Source: Propionibacteriaceae bacterium
Lineage (GTDB): Bacteria > Actinomycetota > Actinomycetes > Propionibacteriales > Propionibacteriaceae
NCBI GenBank assembly: GCA_031282235.1
Contig: JAITED010000076.1
Coordinates: forward strand, 1-9,254
Length of the DNA: 9,254 nucleotides
Direction: 5' to 3'
Part shown: piece after piece, positions 1 to 6,546 of the stretch
Position numbering within the stretch: the stretch's first letter is position 1
Layout of the letters: each line of letters opens with the position of its first letter
Translations under genes and position numbers: made by a program
Notes under the pieces: generated by a model
What the model saw: only the letters and a program-made list of their open reading frames with translations
What the model was told of the DNA's origin: nothing
Database searches by the model: none

Positions 1-133
1 CAACCCCGGAGAACTCCTCACCATCCGCGATGATTCTTTTGACCGCTCCTCCTACCTGCCCGGCATCCTGCTAGCCGTCCGCCAAATCCAAACCCTCCCC
101 GGATTGACCCTAGGTATCGACTCCCTGCTGTAG
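1..133 (+). CDS. dapB: 4-hydroxy-tetrahydrodipicolinate reductase, C-terminal fragment
   Basis: This is the last 44 codons of a gene that enters from the left edge, read in the frame starting at base 2 and ending at TAG 131-133. The visible protein contains the segment DDSFDRSSYLPGILLAVRQI and then LPGLTLGIDSLL. In the DapB family the C-terminus has the same pattern: a His/Asp-Asp-Ser-x-x-Asp-Arg stretch, then (S/T)-x-x-PG-x-LLAVR, then a PGLT-x-G-(L/I) ending; this is my recollection of the actinobacterial DapB family, not a search. DapB is the cytoplasmic NAD(P)H-dependent reductase of the diaminopimelate/lysine pathway and supplies peptidoglycan cross-link precursor. Only the C-terminal domain tail is visible, so the catalytic His/Lys region cannot be checked. 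The stretch has normal codon use and ends cleanly, with no sign of decay. Confidence 0.9.
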   Translation, partial: NPGELLTIRDDSFDRSSYLPGILLAVRQIQTLPGLTLGIDSLL

Positions 134-184
134 TGGGATTCGTATCTCCCATTTCCCCTCCCATTAGGAAAGATGACGGATTAT

Positions 185-240
185 AGATTTCAGCGTTGAC
201 GAATCTCAGATTTCAGCATTGACGAATCTTAGATTTCAGC
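185..240. repeat. 23-bp direct tandem repeat, 2.4 copies
   Basis: Two adjacent 23-bp units (185-207 and 208-230) differ at only two positions, and a third partial copy (231-240) repeats the first 10 bases, AGATTTCAGC. Each unit carries TTGACG (196-201 and 219-224). Each junction forms the short palindrome AATCT-(C/T)-AGATT. The array lies between the dapB stop and the M3 peptidase start, about 55 bp upstream of that gene's likely -10 element. It is too short and lacks the spacers of a CRISPR array. A regulatory protein array or a chance duplication are both possible. Confidence 0.85.
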
Positions 241-294
241 TAAATCAATACGGTTCACATGCGGGCTGAGTGATTGGGGGGAGAGGTCAGGGGC

Positions 295-310
295 TAGACT
301 CTCTTAGGTG
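295..310 (+). promoter_or_regulatory. Putative -10 element with leaderless GTG start of the M3 peptidase gene
   Basis: TAGACT at 295-300 fits the TAnnnT -10 pattern. It ends seven bases before the GTG start codon at 308, so transcription would begin at or next to the start codon. No Shine-Dalgarno sequence lies 5-10 bases upstream of the GTG; the only purine run (GGGG, about 290-293) is too far away. Leaderless mRNAs are common in Actinomycetota. No clear -35 hexamer is visible at 16-18 bp spacing, so the promoter call is moderate. Confidence 0.5.
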
Positions 311-2377
311 AGTACTTTAAAGAATAAGTTTGGGTTTGGCGCTACGCCGACGCGCACCGTTGCGGGCACAAAGTTTGTGGTGCCGGACTATCCGAACATC
401 AGCGATGATGATTATCGGGCGGCGTTCGCGGAAGCGATGGCAGAGCAGTTGGCGGGCATCGCGGCTATCGTGGCTGACCCGGAGCCGCCGAGCGTAAAAC
501 TGCTGGCCGATATTGAGGCCACGGGGCTGTATCTGACCCGGGTGGGGGAGGCGTTCTTCACGCTGAAAAGCGCCGATACTAACGCGGCGCGTGACGCTAT
601 CGACGAGGACATCTCCCCGGCGCTCGCCAAACATACGGACGCTATCGCGCTGAACCGCGGCCTATACGACAAGCTAGTGGAGTTGCAAAACCGCGCCGCC
701 GCTGGCGAGGTGACGTTGGATGAACAGGATGCTTGGTTGCTCTCCGAACAGATACGACACCACCGCCGCGCCGGTATTGACCTTGCGCCTGCTGAACAGG
801 AACGGTTACGCGCCATCAACGAGGAGTTGGCCACGATGGGCGCAAAGTTCTCGACCATCATCGTGAAAGGGCGCGGGGCAGCTTGCATCCGTATTGACGA
901 CGTGGCAGAACTGGATGGCCTCTCGGATGAACAGTTGGCCGCTTGCAAACTGGCCGCAGAGACGCGCGGCTGGCCGGGGTGGGCTTTAGAACTGGTGAAC
1001 ACCACCCAACAACCGCTGCTGGCTAGCCTAAACAATCGCGCCACCCGCGAGAAACTGTTTAAGGCCAGCGTGGGGCGCTCCGTCACCGGCGACACCGATG
1101 TGCGCCCGCTGATGCTGCAAACTGTCGCCCTGCGCTCCGAGAAAGCCAAACTGCTGGGCTTCCCGACATACGCCGAATACGTCGCAGACGACGGTTGCGC
1201 TAAAACCACCGCCACTTTCATGCCGCTACTGCGCCGGGTCGCCACCGCAGCGGTCGCCAACGCCAAGAAGGAAGCCGTGGCGTTGCAGGCCGAACTGGAG
1301 ACGTATGAACCGGGCGCGACGCTAGAAGCGTGGGACTGGCAATGGTTGGCTGAGAAGCAGCGCGCCAAGATGCTCAACTTGGACAACGCGACGCTGAGCG
1401 CGTATTTCCCGTTTGAGCAGGTGTTGGAGCAGGGTGTGTTTGCCGCTGCCAACGCGCTGTACGGCATCACGTTTGAGCGTATCGACGTGCCCGGCTATAC
1501 GGCAGACTGCCGGGCGTATCTGGTGCGCGATTTTGACGGCAGTGACCTAGCGTTGGCGCTGTTCGACCCGTATGCCAGGGCCTCTAAAGAGGGTGGGGCT
1601 TGGATGACCGGCATCGTTGACCAATCCACGCTGTTCGATACGCTCACCGTAGTCACCAACAACTGCAACCAGCCGAAACCGGCGCCCGGCCGCCCCAGCC
1701 TGATGACTTGGCGCGAGGTGGAGACGCTGTTCCACGAGTTCGGCCACGACCTGCACGGCATCCTCACCCATGTGAAATATCCCAGCACCGCAGGCACCGC
1801 CACCCCCACCGATTTCGTGGAGTACCCCAGCCAAGTGAACGAGATTTGGGGCTGGCTACCGGAGTTGATTGAGAAATACGCCCGCCATTTTGAGACCGGC
1901 GAAGCGTTGCCGCAACACTACATCGACGCGCTCTCGGCCTCCCGCCACTTCGGCGAGGGCTACGCTTCCGCAGAGATTTACCAAGCGACGTATTTAGACC
2001 AGATGTGGCACCAACTGCCGCGCGAACTGCTGCCGGAAACCCCCGATGACATCGAGGATTGGGAACGTAAAGTGCTGGAGGATGCCGGGTTGTACTTCCC
2101 GCTGGTGCCGCCGCGCTACAAGAGCACCTACTTCTCGCACATCTGGGGGGTGGGTTACGCCGCCAACTACTACGCCTACATGTGGAGCGAAGTGATGGAC
2201 GCAGACACCGCCAACTGGTTCATGGAGAACGGCGGTTTACGCCGCGAACTGGGGCAACGCTTCCGCGACTGCATCCTTTCGCACGGCGGTTCCGGCGATG
2301 TGATGGTGTACTACCGGGAACTGCTGGGGCACGACCCCGACCCGATTCACCTCATCCGTCGCCGTGGCCTAGAGTGA
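308..2377 (+). CDS. M3 family zinc metallopeptidase (oligopeptidase / peptidyl-dipeptidase type)
   Basis: This 689-residue protein has the length and motifs of the M3 family (thimet oligopeptidase, oligopeptidase A, Dcp). The zinc motif HEFGH is at residues 476-480: H476 and H480 are ligands and E477 is the catalytic base. The third ligand is probably E505 in DFVEYPSQ, 29 residues after the first His, as the family requires. Near the C-terminus, residues 610-625 (HIWGVGYAANYYAY) match the conserved Gly/Tyr-rich substrate-binding segment, where relatives usually read HIFxGGYxAGYYxY. The N-terminal 400 residues are the helical cap that restricts the enzyme to short peptides. There is no signal peptide, so it probably acts in the cytoplasm, breaking down oligopeptides. 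The GTG start is preceded by a -10-like element rather than an SD. The cdd gene follows after 10 bp and is probably cotranscribed. I cannot tell Dcp from OpdA-type specificity, so no symbol is given. Confidence 0.93.
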   Translation: MSTLKNKFGFGATPTRTVAGTKFVVPDYPNISDDDYRAAFAEAMAEQLAGIAAIVADPEPPSVKLLADIEATGLYLTRVGEAFFTLKSADTNAARDAIDEDISPALAKHTDAIALNRGLYDKLVELQNRAAAGEVTLDEQDAWLLSEQIRHHRRAGIDLAPAEQERLRAINEELATMGAKFSTIIVKGRGAACIRIDDVAELDGLSDEQLAACKLAAETRGWPGWALELVNTTQQPLLASLNNRATREKLFKASVGRSVTGDTDVRPLMLQTVALRSEKAKLLGFPTYAEYVADDGCAKTTATFMPLLRRVATAAVANAKKEAVALQAELETYEPGATLEAWDWQWLAEKQRAKMLNLDNATLSAYFPFEQVLEQGVFAAANALYGITFERIDVPGYTADCRAYLVRDFDGSDLALALFDPYARASKEGGAWMTGIVDQSTLFDTLTVVTNNCNQPKPAPGRPSLMTWREVETLFHEFGHDLHGILTHVKYPSTAGTATPTDFVEYPSQVNEIWGWLPELIEKYARHFETGEALPQHYIDALSASRHFGEGYASAEIYQATYLDQMWHQLPRELLPETPDDIEDWERKVLEDAGLYFPLVPPRYKSTYFSHIWGVGYAANYYAYMWSEVMDADTANWFMENGGLRRELGQRFRDCILSHGGSGDVMVYYRELLGHDPDPIHLIRRRGLE

Positions 2378-2387
2378 GCTGCCCGCT

Positions 2388-2840
2388 ATGGCTGATATGA
2401 CTGACATCACAAGCGACGACATAAACGCTGTAAAAGATACATACGACGCAAGCATCGACTGGGGACTGCTCCGCGCGCGCTCCCGCGAAATCTGCGCCCG
2501 CGCCTACGCCCCGTACTCCAACTATCCGGTGGGGGCTGCCGGGTTGGCCGATGATGGCCGGATAGTGGCGGGCTGCAATGTGGAGAACGCCGGTTACGGG
2601 GTGACGCTCTGCGCCGAATGTGGCCTGATTAGCTCTTTAGTGGCCGGTGGTGGTGGTCGGCTGCTAGCCATGACCTGCTGCAACAGCGCCGGTGACGTAA
2701 TCATGCCCTGCGGGCGCTGCCGCCAACTGCTGTGGGAGTTCGGCGGTGCCACGATGCTGCTGGACACCCCCAAGGGCGTATATCCGCTTTCCGCGATGCT
2801 GCCACTGGCTTTCGGCCCCGATGCGCTGCGCGAACCCTGA
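2388..2840 (+). CDS. cdd: Cytidine deaminase
   Basis: The enzyme hydrolyses cytidine and deoxycytidine to uridine and deoxyuridine in pyrimidine salvage. The 150-residue protein shows the complete zinc-deaminase signature: CAE at 75-77 (C75 zinc ligand, E77 proton shuttle) and PCGRC at 107-111 (C108 and C111 zinc ligands). The substrate-binding NVEN is at 64-67 and the family segment AYAPYSNYPVG at 39-49. Three Cys ligands and this short length indicate the homotetrameric class rather than the large dimeric E. coli class. Relatives are usually near 130 residues. Here about 20 extra acidic residues precede the conserved core, and no start codon other than ATG 2388 or ATG 2397 exists between the upstream stop and the core, so the extension appears real or the start is non-canonical. 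It lies 10 bp downstream of the M3 peptidase gene with only a weak SD, which suggests cotranscription and perhaps coupling. Confidence 0.95.
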   Translation: MADMTDITSDDINAVKDTYDASIDWGLLRARSREICARAYAPYSNYPVGAAGLADDGRIVAGCNVENAGYGVTLCAECGLISSLVAGGGGRLLAMTCCNSAGDVIMPCGRCRQLLWEFGGATMLLDTPKGVYPLSAMLPLAFGPDALREP

Positions 2841-2859
2841 TGTCGCCCAGCTGGGGTAT

Positions 2860-2936
2860 GTAAGTTATACGTAATCCATACGCACCCCATACGTAAGTTA
2901 TACGTAAGCCCCACGTAATCCCTGCGTAAGCCGTAA
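2860..2936. repeat. Seven-copy phased 11-bp tandem repeat
   Basis: GTAA-type motifs start at 2860, 2871, 2882 (degenerate, GCAC), 2893, 2904, 2915 and 2926, exactly 11 bp apart with no slippage. The consensus unit is GTAAGCCATAC. Units 1 and 4 are identical (GTAAGTTATAC); position 1 (G) and position 3 (A) are invariant. The array fills the gap after cdd and ends just upstream of the putative core promoter of the next gene. An 11-bp spacing puts every unit on nearly the same face of the helix. That is the spacing of direct repeats bound by OmpR/PhoB-family response regulators, but the regulator is unknown. Confidence 0.9.
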
Positions 2937-2948
2937 AAGAATGGGTTG

Positions 2949-2978
2949 TTACTTTTTGTCGCCCCCTGAGCATACTAT
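2949..2978 (+). promoter_or_regulatory. Putative promoter of the duplicated-domain exported protein
   Basis: TACTAT at 2973-2978 matches the -10 consensus TATAAT at four of six positions. A poor -35 candidate, TTACTT (2949-2954), lies 18 bp upstream. The weak -35 would suit an activator-dependent promoter, with the 11-bp array ending about 12 bp upstream of it. Transcription from about 2985 would leave a leader of about 63 nt ending in a good SD, GAGGAAG (3034-3040). I infer this from sequence likeness only. Confidence 0.4.
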
Positions 2979-3047
2979 GGTGACGGTTAGGCACGTTTTC
3001 TGAAGTTTTACCAGCTAGCGTGTGGAGCGTAGTGAGGAAGTGGCGCT

Positions 3048-3749
3048 ATGGGGTTGGCAAGAGCGAAATGGCTAGTGGCGTTGGCGTTGAGTGGTTTGGC
3101 GCTGTTTACGGCGAGCGCGTGCGCCCAGAGTCCGCAGGCGATTTCTGTAGTGGCGGAGGGCACCGCAACTTCAACCAGTGAGCGTGCGGAGTGCTGGATA
3201 AAACCGGAATCTGTGGCCGAGGTGACGGTGACGCTGAACGAGCCCACCATGCGGATGGTCATTCTCCAGATGCTTGCGGAGGATAAGCACGAAAAAGAAG
3301 TGGCGTGGGATGGGGAAACCAATACGGCCACGATTACGTTGTTCACGGCGGGCGATACGATACCGGATGAGGTACTGCAAGCCTATGCGCGCCGGGCTAC
3401 CGAGGTTGTCGATAACATCCGGGCGGTGGTCAAGGCGGTGGATGCGGCGGGTAACACCACAGCAACTGCAAGCTGGCAAGGGGAAATGATTCAATCCCAC
3501 CTTGAGGCGTGGGTGCTGCTAGCGCTCAACGATGGGTACTGCAAGGGTGCGGCCTGGCACGTCGATACAAACACTATGGTCGTCGAAGTGTACTCGGCAG
3601 GCGATGTGTTATCGGAAGAAAAGCTACGTGACTACGAGCAACGCGCTAGTGAAGTCGCCCCCGATGTCAACATAGTCGTTGAGGTTAATCCGGGTAACCC
3701 GCCCACGTTTGACGCAGCCCCTGAGGATAAGGCTGACGAGCAGTCGTAA
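3048..3749 (+). CDS. Exported (possibly lipid-anchored) protein with two tandem copies of an unrecognised domain
   Basis: I do not recognise this 233-residue family. ATG 3048 is set by a strong SD (GAGGAAG, 7-base spacing). Residues 1-24 form a signal peptide: basic R5 and K7, then a hydrophobic core. TASAC puts Cys25 after A-S-A, a relaxed lipobox, so it is either a lipoprotein acylated on C25 or a secreted protein cut nearby. The mature part holds two homologous halves, about 68-129 and 151-212. They align without gaps at an offset of 83: W87/W170, TNT 91-93/174-176, AGD 101-103/184-186, Y113/Y196, RA 116-117/199-200, EV 119-120/202-203 and VV 127-128/210-211. C49 and C165 could form a disulfide outside the cytoplasm. 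The tail is acidic. It precedes the L,D-transpeptidase gene, which may have its own promoter, so an envelope role is likely but the function is unknown. Confidence 0.85.
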   Translation: MGLARAKWLVALALSGLALFTASACAQSPQAISVVAEGTATSTSERAECWIKPESVAEVTVTLNEPTMRMVILQMLAEDKHEKEVAWDGETNTATITLFTAGDTIPDEVLQAYARRATEVVDNIRAVVKAVDAAGNTTATASWQGEMIQSHLEAWVLLALNDGYCKGAAWHVDTNTMVVEVYSAGDVLSEEKLRDYEQRASEVAPDVNIVVEVNPGNPPTFDAAPEDKADEQS

Positions 3750-3807
3750 ACCCGCCACTTGTTAAACCGGATTCGGGTAGAGCGTGCGTAGCGAGTTACG
3801 GGTGGGG

Positions 3808-3845
3808 TTGGGTGTACTTCGGGGAAGCGGTAGCCTATTTCTGTG
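3808..3845 (+). promoter_or_regulatory. Putative promoter and leaderless start of the L,D-transpeptidase gene
   Basis: TTGGGT (3808-3813) and TAGCCT (3831-3836) are separated by 17 bp and resemble -35 and -10 elements (TTG..., TAnnnT). The -10 ends six bases before the GTG start at 3843, which would make the transcript leaderless. The nearest purine run, GGGGAAG (3821-3827), is 15 nt from the start, too far to be a standard SD. The layout copies that of the M3 peptidase gene at 295-310. Confidence 0.5.
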
Positions 3846-5276
3846 AACGATGATACGGGTTTGCCGACTCTCCCGCACCGCTCGCCTAAGAAGAAATGGC
3901 TTATCGCGGCGGTGCCGGTGCTGCTGTTGGCGATAGCGCTGGCGGTGGGCGGGGTTACGTATCTCAGCCGTGACCAGACGCTGGCGGTGAGTGGGGTCAC
4001 TGTCGGCGGTGCGGATGTCGGTGGGTTGACGTATGACGAAATCGTGCAGAAAACCACTGCGCTAGTGGATGAATGGGCGTTCACGGTGGCGCTGGGAGAC
4101 CACAGCGAAACCGCTAGTGCGTGGCAACTCGGCATCGCCCCGGACGCGCAAACCGCCGCCCACGCGGCGCTCGAAACCAGCGCGGCGCTGACTTGGTTCC
4201 AGTGGCTCAACCCCTTCCGCAGCATCCCTGTGCCGCTCACGACAACCGTGGATAGGCAGACGCTACAGTCGTATCTCACCCAAACATTCCCCGAGACGAA
4301 CCCGGTAGTGGCGCAGGAACCCGAAGTGACATACGACCCAGAGCTGGGCAGTTGGACAGTGACCCCCGGAGTGCCGGGGCAGGGGGCGGCTGCTGCCAGC
4401 GTGCTGCCAACCCTGCTGGAGCAGGTGCGCGACGGCCAGCCGGGGCGGGTGAGCGTTACCGTGGACACCGTTACCCCCATCGTGTCGGATGCGGAGGCGA
4501 ACGCGACTGCCGCGGAGTTGAACCGACGTATAAATACGCTCCCGAGTCTCAGCGTGGCGGGGCATACCGTTTACACCATCACCGCGGCAGACTTCGCGGA
4601 CTGGGTGCGGCTCACCCCGGATGGCGTACACGGCGGGTTCCGTATCGGCTTTGATGAGGGGCGAATCACCACGGCACTTGATAACAAACTGGCCGAAACG
4701 CTCACACAGGAAGCCGAACCGGAGGTGCAGTTACGCGACGCATCCGGCAACCAAACCCTAGCCATCGCCGGGCAGGAGGGCTGGGCGTTGGCTAGCACCA
4801 CGCAAGCTGCGGCTCTTATCGCTACGGCGCTGGATGCCGGGGAGAGCGCGGTGTTGGAGTTGCCGGGGGTTATCACAGCGCCGGAGGTGAAGATAGCGGA
4901 CATCGGCCCGGTGCATCCGGGCGCACACTGGGCGGATGTGAACCTCACCACCCAGACGCTCACGCTGTTCGACGGTGCTACCCCGATAAAAACCATCTGG
5001 ATTAGCTCCGGCAAACCGGAGACGCCCACGCCGCAGGGTAGCCATCCGGTCGCGTCCGGCCAGAAATCGCTTAATGCCACCTTGCGCGGTAGTGATTTCT
5101 ACTACGAACATGTGGTTTGGGTGGGGTGGAACAACATGTACGGGGTGCATTCAGCGTATTGGCACGGCAATTTTGGGCGTCCCCAGAGCCACGGTTGTGT
5201 CAACGTGAGCCCCGACGAAATCATGGACGTATACAACTGGCTTGCTGCCGGTGACTACATCGAAGTCCACGAGTGA
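3843..5276 (+). CDS. Membrane-anchored L,D-transpeptidase (YkuD domain, with VanW-type peptidoglycan-binding region)
   Basis: This enzyme family forms 3-3 peptide cross-links in peptidoglycan or attaches proteins to it, outside the membrane. The 477-residue protein has a short cytoplasmic N-terminus with KKK (16-18), one membrane segment at about 19-41, and a long extracytoplasmic part. Residues about 47-115 (VSGVTVGGADVGGLTYDEI and following) and about 215-300 resemble the PG_binding_4 repeats often found ahead of YkuD domains. The catalytic domain occupies about 362-476. It ends in SHGCVNV (449-455), with C452 the nucleophile and H450 beside it. H436 and H441 lie in the segment before it, as expected. 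GTG 3843 is the upstream-most plausible start and is probably leaderless. Its stop overlaps the next gene's GTG by 4 bp (GTGA), pointing to translational coupling. The motif set is intact, so it is probably active. Confidence 0.93.
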   Translation: MNDDTGLPTLPHRSPKKKWLIAAVPVLLLAIALAVGGVTYLSRDQTLAVSGVTVGGADVGGLTYDEIVQKTTALVDEWAFTVALGDHSETASAWQLGIAPDAQTAAHAALETSAALTWFQWLNPFRSIPVPLTTTVDRQTLQSYLTQTFPETNPVVAQEPEVTYDPELGSWTVTPGVPGQGAAAASVLPTLLEQVRDGQPGRVSVTVDTVTPIVSDAEANATAAELNRRINTLPSLSVAGHTVYTITAADFADWVRLTPDGVHGGFRIGFDEGRITTALDNKLAETLTQEAEPEVQLRDASGNQTLAIAGQEGWALASTTQAAALIATALDAGESAVLELPGVITAPEVKIADIGPVHPGAHWADVNLTTQTLTLFDGATPIKTIWISSGKPETPTPQGSHPVASGQKSLNATLRGSDFYYEHVVWVGWNNMYGVHSAYWHGNFGRPQSHGCVNVSPDEIMDVYNWLAAGDYIEVHE

Positions 5277-6520
5277 AACGCGGCGTTTCAGTGTCAAATA
5301 CGGCGTTGCATACGGTGTTGAATACGGCGCATGGCTCAGAACTGGAAGCGGCGCTCACAGCGGCGGCAACGTTTACGGATTTGGAATCCCCCGGCACTGC
5401 CCAACTGCTGCGCAAACAGTTTTCCGCTGAGGTAGCGGCGTGGGCGCTCACCCAAACAGACTTACGCCGCAAAGCCGCCGCGAAGCTGGGGGAGCGCGCC
5501 GCCCGGATGTACTTCACCCCAACAGGTCTGGAACAAGCCACCCGCGCCAGCGTGAGCGATTGGCGCGCCGCCCGTATCCGGGAACTGGGCGTGTCCGGAG
5601 TGATTGATTTGACGGCGGGGCTGGGAGCGGATGCGATAGCGTTTTTAGCTGCCGGGTTATCCGTGGTGGCGGTGGAGCGCGACGCGGAGACCGCGGAGTA
5701 TCTGGCGCACAACCTCAGCTGTTTTGCTACCGCCGGAATACGCGCTGAGGTAATCGTCGGTGATGCGGTGGAGTTGGTGGATACGCTTCATAAAACCCAT
5801 TCTGACTACGCTATTTACCTTGACCCGGCGCGTCGTACCGCTGCCGGGCGCTCTTGGAAACTATCTGACCTCACTCCATCTTGGGAGTTTGTGACCGGGT
5901 TGTTGGCAGATGCCGCCGCCAACGCGCCCGCTAATCCGGTGATAGTAAAACTCGCCCCCGGTTTCCCGCTCTCAGAAATCCCCACTGGAGTAGCCCCCTG
6001 CTGGGTCAGCGACCAAGGCGTTTTAGTGGAGCTGTCGCTTTGGCCGGGTACTGGGCGCAAGGCTGTGGTATTGCGCAATGATGCGGTTCATACGCTCGCA
6101 CTATCGCCACAAGAACCGACACCCCCGCCCCCACCCGCTGCTGCGCCGCGCGCGTATCTCATCGAACCCGACCCGGCGGTGATTCGCTCCGGGTTGGCAC
6201 CCCTGTTGGCGGCGGGTTTAACAGCGCTCAGCCCCGCCGTGGCGTATCTCAGCTCCGATACGCCGCTAGATACCCCGCTGGCTAGTTGTTTTGAGGTGTT
6301 GGAGGTGCTGCCGTTCGATATGAAAGCACTGCGAAGCTGGGTGCGTATTAACAACATCGGGATTTTGGAGATTAAGAAACGCGCGGTAGAAATCGACCCC
6401 GACGCGCTGCGCAAAAAGCTACGCCCCACTGGAAAGCGTAGTGCCACCCTAATAATCTCCCCGACGGTGAGCGGTGTAAAGGTCTTTTCCTGCCGCCGCG
6501 TTGGCACTCGGCTTGCTTGA
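5273..6520 (+). CDS. Class I SAM-dependent methyltransferase with C-terminal THUMP-like domain
   Basis: A 415-residue protein with a Rossmann methyltransferase core. Motif I is IDLTAGLGAD (111-120), the acidic ribose contact is E135 in VAVERD, GDA lies at 163-165, and the catalytic-region motif is DPARR (184-188). The segment KLGERAARMYFTPTGLEQAT (71-90) fits the N-terminal part of this family, and a proline run (282-288) links to the last domain. The C-terminus (about 355-410, NNIGILEIKKRAVEIDPDAL and onward) matches my knowledge of the actinobacterial THUMP-like domain, which suggests an RNA substrate; the exact target is unknown. GTG 5273 overlaps the transpeptidase stop. GTG 5291 is an alternative start just after a palindrome, and the first 20 residues look unconserved. 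The 3' end overlaps the first CIRCE operator of groES. No DPPY/NPPY motif is present, so it is not a standard adenine-N6 enzyme. Confidence 0.88.
   Translation: MKRGVSVSNTALHTVLNTAHGSELEAALTAAATFTDLESPGTAQLLRKQFSAEVAAWALTQTDLRRKAAAKLGERAARMYFTPTGLEQATRASVSDWRAARIRELGVSGVIDLTAGLGADAIAFLAAGLSVVAVERDAETAEYLAHNLSCFATAGIRAEVIVGDAVELVDTLHKTHSDYAIYLDPARRTAAGRSWKLSDLTPSWEFVTGLLADAAANAPANPVIVKLAPGFPLSEIPTGVAPCWVSDQGVLVELSLWPGTGRKAVVLRNDAVHTLALSPQEPTPPPPPAAAPRAYLIEPDPAVIRSGLAPLLAAGLTALSPAVAYLSSDTPLDTPLASCFEVLEVLPFDMKALRSWVRINNIGILEIKKRAVEIDPDALRKKLRPTGKRSATLIISPTVSGVKVFSCRRVGTRLA
5274..5290. repeat. Perfect 17-bp palindrome at the gene junction
   Basis: TGAAACGC-G-GCGTTTCA is a perfect inverted repeat with 8-bp arms and a single central base. 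It includes the transpeptidase stop codon TGA and ends one base before the alternative GTG start at 5291. It could be a repressor operator or, in RNA, a structure governing initiation of the methyltransferase gene. The sequence shows only the symmetry. Confidence 0.85.
5297..5332 (+). repeat. Three in-frame imperfect 12-bp tandem repeats in the methyltransferase N-terminus
   Basis: AATACGGCGTTG (5297-5308), CATACGGTGTTG (5309-5320) and AATACGGCGCAT (5321-5332) are tandem 12-bp units. They encode NTAL, HTVL and NTAH (residues 9-20). Being in frame, copy changes would not break the reading frame. The repeat lies in the poorly conserved N-terminal extension, ahead of the recognisable family region. 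Confidence 0.75.
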
Positions 6521-6527
6521 GTGCTAA
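6501..6527. promoter_or_regulatory. CIRCE operator 1 (HrcA site), overlapping the methyltransferase 3' end
   Basis: TTGGCACTC (6501-6509), nine bases, then GAGTGCTAA (6519-6527) matches the CIRCE consensus TTAGCACTC-N9-GAGTGCTAA with one mismatch in the left arm. HrcA binds CIRCE and represses groE genes until heat or misfolded protein draws it away. The site covers the last codons and the stop (6518-6520) of the methyltransferase gene, which may explain the arm that departs from consensus. Confidence 0.9.
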
Positions 6528-6541
6528 TGCGGGTGTAGCTT
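6513..6541 (+). promoter_or_regulatory. Putative groES-groEL promoter
   Basis: TTGCTT (6513-6518) and TAGCTT (6536-6541), 17 bp apart, are the best -35/-10 pair between the two CIRCE sites. CIRCE 1 would cover the -35 and CIRCE 2 would begin at the start point (about 6548). This is the usual position for HrcA repression and supports the inference, although the hexamers match the consensus only partly. Confidence 0.5.
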
Positions 6542-6546
6542 TTTCT

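Noticed and set aside
412..1470. 352-residue minus-strand open frame opposite the M3 peptidase
   Set aside because: It lies wholly inside a well-supported enzyme gene, is rich in Ser/Ala with no recognisable domain, and looks like the usual antisense shadow of GC-rich coding sequence.
2846..2855. CCCAGCTGGG palindrome after cdd as a terminator
   Set aside because: The 10-bp palindrome has no room for a loop without opening the stem and no T-tract follows; probably chance.
2860..2936. CRISPR array
   Set aside because: Units of 11 bp are contiguous without spacers, and no cas gene is present.
3632..4480. 282-residue minus-strand open frame across the transpeptidase start
   Set aside because: It is Ser/Thr/Val-rich without motifs, spans the end of one real gene and the start of another, and lacks an SD; an antisense shadow.
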